Below, piece by piece: positions 62,261 through 64,000 of a stretch of 64,000 nucleotides of DNA; positions within the stretch are counted from its first letter, which is position 1; each line of letters starts with the position of its first letter. The notes beneath the pieces are model-generated. The model did not search any database. It was not told the origin of the DNA and saw nothing but the letters and a program-made list of their open reading frames with translations. The DNA comes from Bacteroidales bacterium (GTDB taxonomy: Bacteria; Bacteroidota; Bacteroidia; Bacteroidales; WCHB1-69). Both the position numbers and the translations under genes were made by a program. The DNA is taken from assembly GCA_017633255.1 (NCBI GenBank), contig JAGBPS010000019.1, positions 1 through 64,000 on the forward strand. The letters are read 5' to 3'.

Positions 62261-62686
62261 TTAAATTTCTTCTGAATAATCTCTTCTAACTATGAACTTG
62301 GTTGCGATGGGCAACTTCTGGGCTCCGAGGCGGAGGGCTTCCTTAGCTACTTCGAAGGGAACACCGTCGGCTTCGAACATGATTCTACCGGGGCTAACGC
62401 GGGCCACGAAGTATTCGGGGGTACCTTTACCTTTACCCATACGAACTTCAGCAGGCTTCTTGGTCACGGGCTTGTCGGGGAAGATGGAGATCCACAGCTG
62501 ACCCTCACGTTTCATGTGACGGGTGATAGCCTGACGGGCGGCTTCGATTTGGCGACCGGTGATCCAGCATTCCTCGAGGGCTTTCAGGGCGAAAGAACCG
62601 AAAGCGATTTCAGAACCGCGTTTGGTGATGCGTTTCATTCTGCCCTTTTGCGGTCTTCTGTATTTGGTCTTTTTTGGTTGTAACAT
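62261..62686 (-). CDS. rplP: Ribosomal protein uL16
   Basis: 141 residues. [30 protein letters not shown] and the signature [25 protein letters not shown]. The Arg in the [11 protein letters not shown] loop region is the usual site of hydroxylation in some bacteria. Needed for the A-site architecture of the 50S. Confidence 0.97.
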   Translation of the reverse strand: MLQPKKTKYRRPQKGRMKRITKRGSEIAFGSFALKALEECWITGRQIEAARQAITRHMKREGQLWISIFPDKPVTKKPAEVRMGKGKGTPEYFVARVSPGRIMFEADGVPFEVAKEALRLGAQKLPIATKFIVRRDYSEEI

Positions 62687-62737
62687 TGCTGTATAATTTT
62701 ATTGTTTATATACTATTTGATTGTGAAGTCAACGCTG

Positions 62738-63457
62738 TTAGCTTCTTTTCTCTTTGCGGGGACCGCGGGGAGCGCGTTTGGCTGAGCCCTTGGATTCCTT
62801 GGCCTCGTTGTTGGCTGCGAAGAGGTCTCTCTTGCCATAAACCACACCTCTGCAGATCCAAACTTTGATACCGATACGACCGTAAGTGGTATGGGCTTCA
62901 GCGGGAGCGTAATCGATGTCGGCTCTCAGAGTATGGAGAGGAGTTCTTCCTTCCTTGAAATGTTCGGTTCTTGCCATTTCAGCGCCGCCGAGACGACCTG
63001 AGCAGGAAACCTTGATACCTTCTGCGTTGGCGCGCATGGTGGCAGCGATGGCGGTTTTAACAGCCTTTCTGTAGGAGATACGGCCTTCGATCTGCTTAGC
63101 GATGTTCTGGGCAACCAAAACTGCGTCCAAATCGGGGCGTTTCACCTCGGAGATGTTGATTTGGATTTCCTTGTTGGTAATCTTCTTCAACTCTTCTTTC
63201 AGTTTGTCAACTTCTTGACCACCTTTGCCGATAATCAAACCGGGACGGGCGGTGTTAATGGTAACCGTTACAAGCTTGAGTGTTCTTTCAATGTAAATCT
63301 TTGCGATTCCGGCTTTGAACAGACGTGCGTTCAAATATTTTCTAATTTTGTCGTCCTCGACTAATTTATTGGCGAAATTTTTGCCGCCATACCAATTAGA
63401 ATCCCATCCTCTGATAATTCCTAATCTTAAACCTACCGGATTAACTTTTTGACCCAT
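62738..63457 (-). CDS. rpsC: Ribosomal protein uS3
   Basis: 239 residues. [25 protein letters not shown] domain [14 protein letters not shown], then GVKVW-type [11 protein letters not shown]. It ends in a basic tail ([20 protein letters not shown]). mRNA entry site of the 30S; helicase activity is described for the S3/S4/S5 set. Confidence 0.97.
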   Translation of the reverse strand: MGQKVNPVGLRLGIIRGWDSNWYGGKNFANKLVEDDKIRKYLNARLFKAGIAKIYIERTLKLVTVTINTARPGLIIGKGGQEVDKLKEELKKITNKEIQINISEVKRPDLDAVLVAQNIAKQIEGRISYRKAVKTAIAATMRANAEGIKVSCSGRLGGAEMARTEHFKEGRTPLHTLRADIDYAPAEAHTTYGRIGIKVWICRGVVYGKRDLFAANNEAKESKGSAKRAPRGPRKEKRS

Positions 63458-63474
63458 ACTTTTTGTAATTAATA

Positions 63475-63906
63475 TTATTCGTTAGTATTATTATTGTCAA
63501 CTGCAACTTCCTGAGCGCGGCTATCAAGGATGATGGTCACGTGGTTGGAACGTTTTCTGATTCTGTGTGCGCGGCCTTGGGGGGCGGTTCTGATTCTCTT
63601 CAGCATTCTGCCTCCGTCAACCATGATGGTCTTCACATACAAATTGGCGTCTTCCAGTCTGGCACCTTCGTTTTTCACTTGCCAGTTGGCGATAGCCGAT
63701 TTCAACAATTTCAAAAGTTTCTCTGCTGACTCTTTTCTGCTGAATTTCAACACGTTCATTGCATAATCAACGTCTTTTCCTCTAATCACGTCAGCCATGA
63801 TTCTGGTTTTGCGCGGAGAAGTCGGATTATCGACTAAACGAGCCATATAGACATTTTTCTTGGCTTCTTTACGCGCATCTGCTGCTAATCTTTTTCTTGC
63901 TCCCAT
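63475..63906 (-). CDS. rplV: Ribosomal protein uL22
   Basis: 143 residues. [29 protein letters not shown] and [23 protein letters not shown] include the tunnel-loop signature. The N-terminal extension of about 20 residues ([18 protein letters not shown]) and the acidic tail ([11 protein letters not shown]) are usual for the phylum. Confidence 0.97.
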   Translation of the reverse strand: MGARKRLAADARKEAKKNVYMARLVDNPTSPRKTRIMADVIRGKDVDYAMNVLKFSRKESAEKLLKLLKSAIANWQVKNEGARLEDANLYVKTIMVDGGRMLKRIRTAPQGRAHRIRKRSNHVTIILDSRAQEVAVDNNNTNE

Positions 63907-63964
63907 TGTTTTTGTTCTATTTTATTTTTCTAAGTATCTAATTTTCAATCTGATAGACCAGCCG

Positions 63965-64000
63965 TTATTTTTCTTCTTCATTATCTATCAAAATTGGCGG
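63965..64000 (-). CDS. rpsS: Probable 3' end of ribosomal protein uS19 (partial)
   Basis: Only the last 11 codons and a TAA are in the window (PPILIDNEEEK). The call rests on position: uS19 precedes uL22 in the S10 operon. The residues themselves do not match the usual GHAGNKK end, so a C-terminal extension would be needed. Confidence 0.35.
   Translation of the reverse strand, partial: PPILIDNEEEK

Noticed and set aside
1-64000. tRNA, rRNA, prophage or intact insertion sequence
   Set aside because: Looked for cloverleaf-like and transposase/integrase signatures by eye; none found.

Overview
The window looks like the chromosome of a member of the Bacteroidota, most probably an uncultured Bacteroidales-type bacterium. 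The evidence is: several giant secreted proteins that end in type IX secretion (T9SS) type A C-terminal sorting domains, a GldH-like gliding lipoprotein, Bacteroidota promoters of the TAnnTTTG form instead of sigma70 boxes, weak Shine-Dalgarno signals, and ribosomal proteins typical of the phylum. No rRNA, tRNA, CRISPR array, prophage or intact transposase was seen.

Layout. (1) 1-24222 (+): five large T9SS surface proteins in tandem (the first cut by the window edge), built from fibronectin III-like, choice-of-anchor/cleaved-adhesin-like, CUB and 'DGWNG' modules with nearly identical sorting domains. Most are separated by a terminator followed at once by a new promoter. An eroded AAA-ATPase/DUF1703 gene lies between the first two. 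(2) 24443-32817: RNase H, a GldH-like lipoprotein, GpsA, an AddB-like nuclease gene broken by a frameshift in repeat insertions, a helix-hairpin-helix protein carrying a REP palindrome in frame, 1.1 kb of structured non-coding DNA, and a small PD-(D/E)XK protein. (3) 32861-42683 (-): nine or ten co-directional genes. The first three (alpha-oxoamine synthase, threonine-synthase-like PLP enzyme, short-chain dehydrogenase) match the expected set for sulfonolipid (capnine) synthesis. The rest are a VOC-domain protein and a heterodisulfide-reductase-like (HdrA/B/C plus membrane HdrD-like) electron-transfer module. (4) 43049-57985: a glycine-rich FISUMP protein, TrmB, an MsbA-like ABC exporter, a 2423-residue T9SS protein, TrmD, an O-methyltransferase and XseB. 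(5) 58255-64000 (-): the S10/spc ribosomal protein operon from rpsE back to the edge of rpsS, closed by a terminator directly after rpsE.

The most unusual feature is the space between genes. It is filled with recurring mosaic repeats of three kinds: octamer-arm elements (GTGGAGAC / GTTAAGAC words, then CTCACTTCGTTCGCTCG, then the hairpin ATGCACGAAGTGCAT), 28-bp palindromes GTAGAGACG...CGTCTCTAC, and arrays of degenerate heptamers. They supply stop codons for four of the surface proteins, sit inside two coding regions, and in one case set the reading frame. No mobilising enzyme for them is visible here. Together with the sulfonolipid/Hdr gene run they are the best candidates for something undescribed.

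All family assignments come from reading motifs by eye; no database search was run. Domain positions are approximate.
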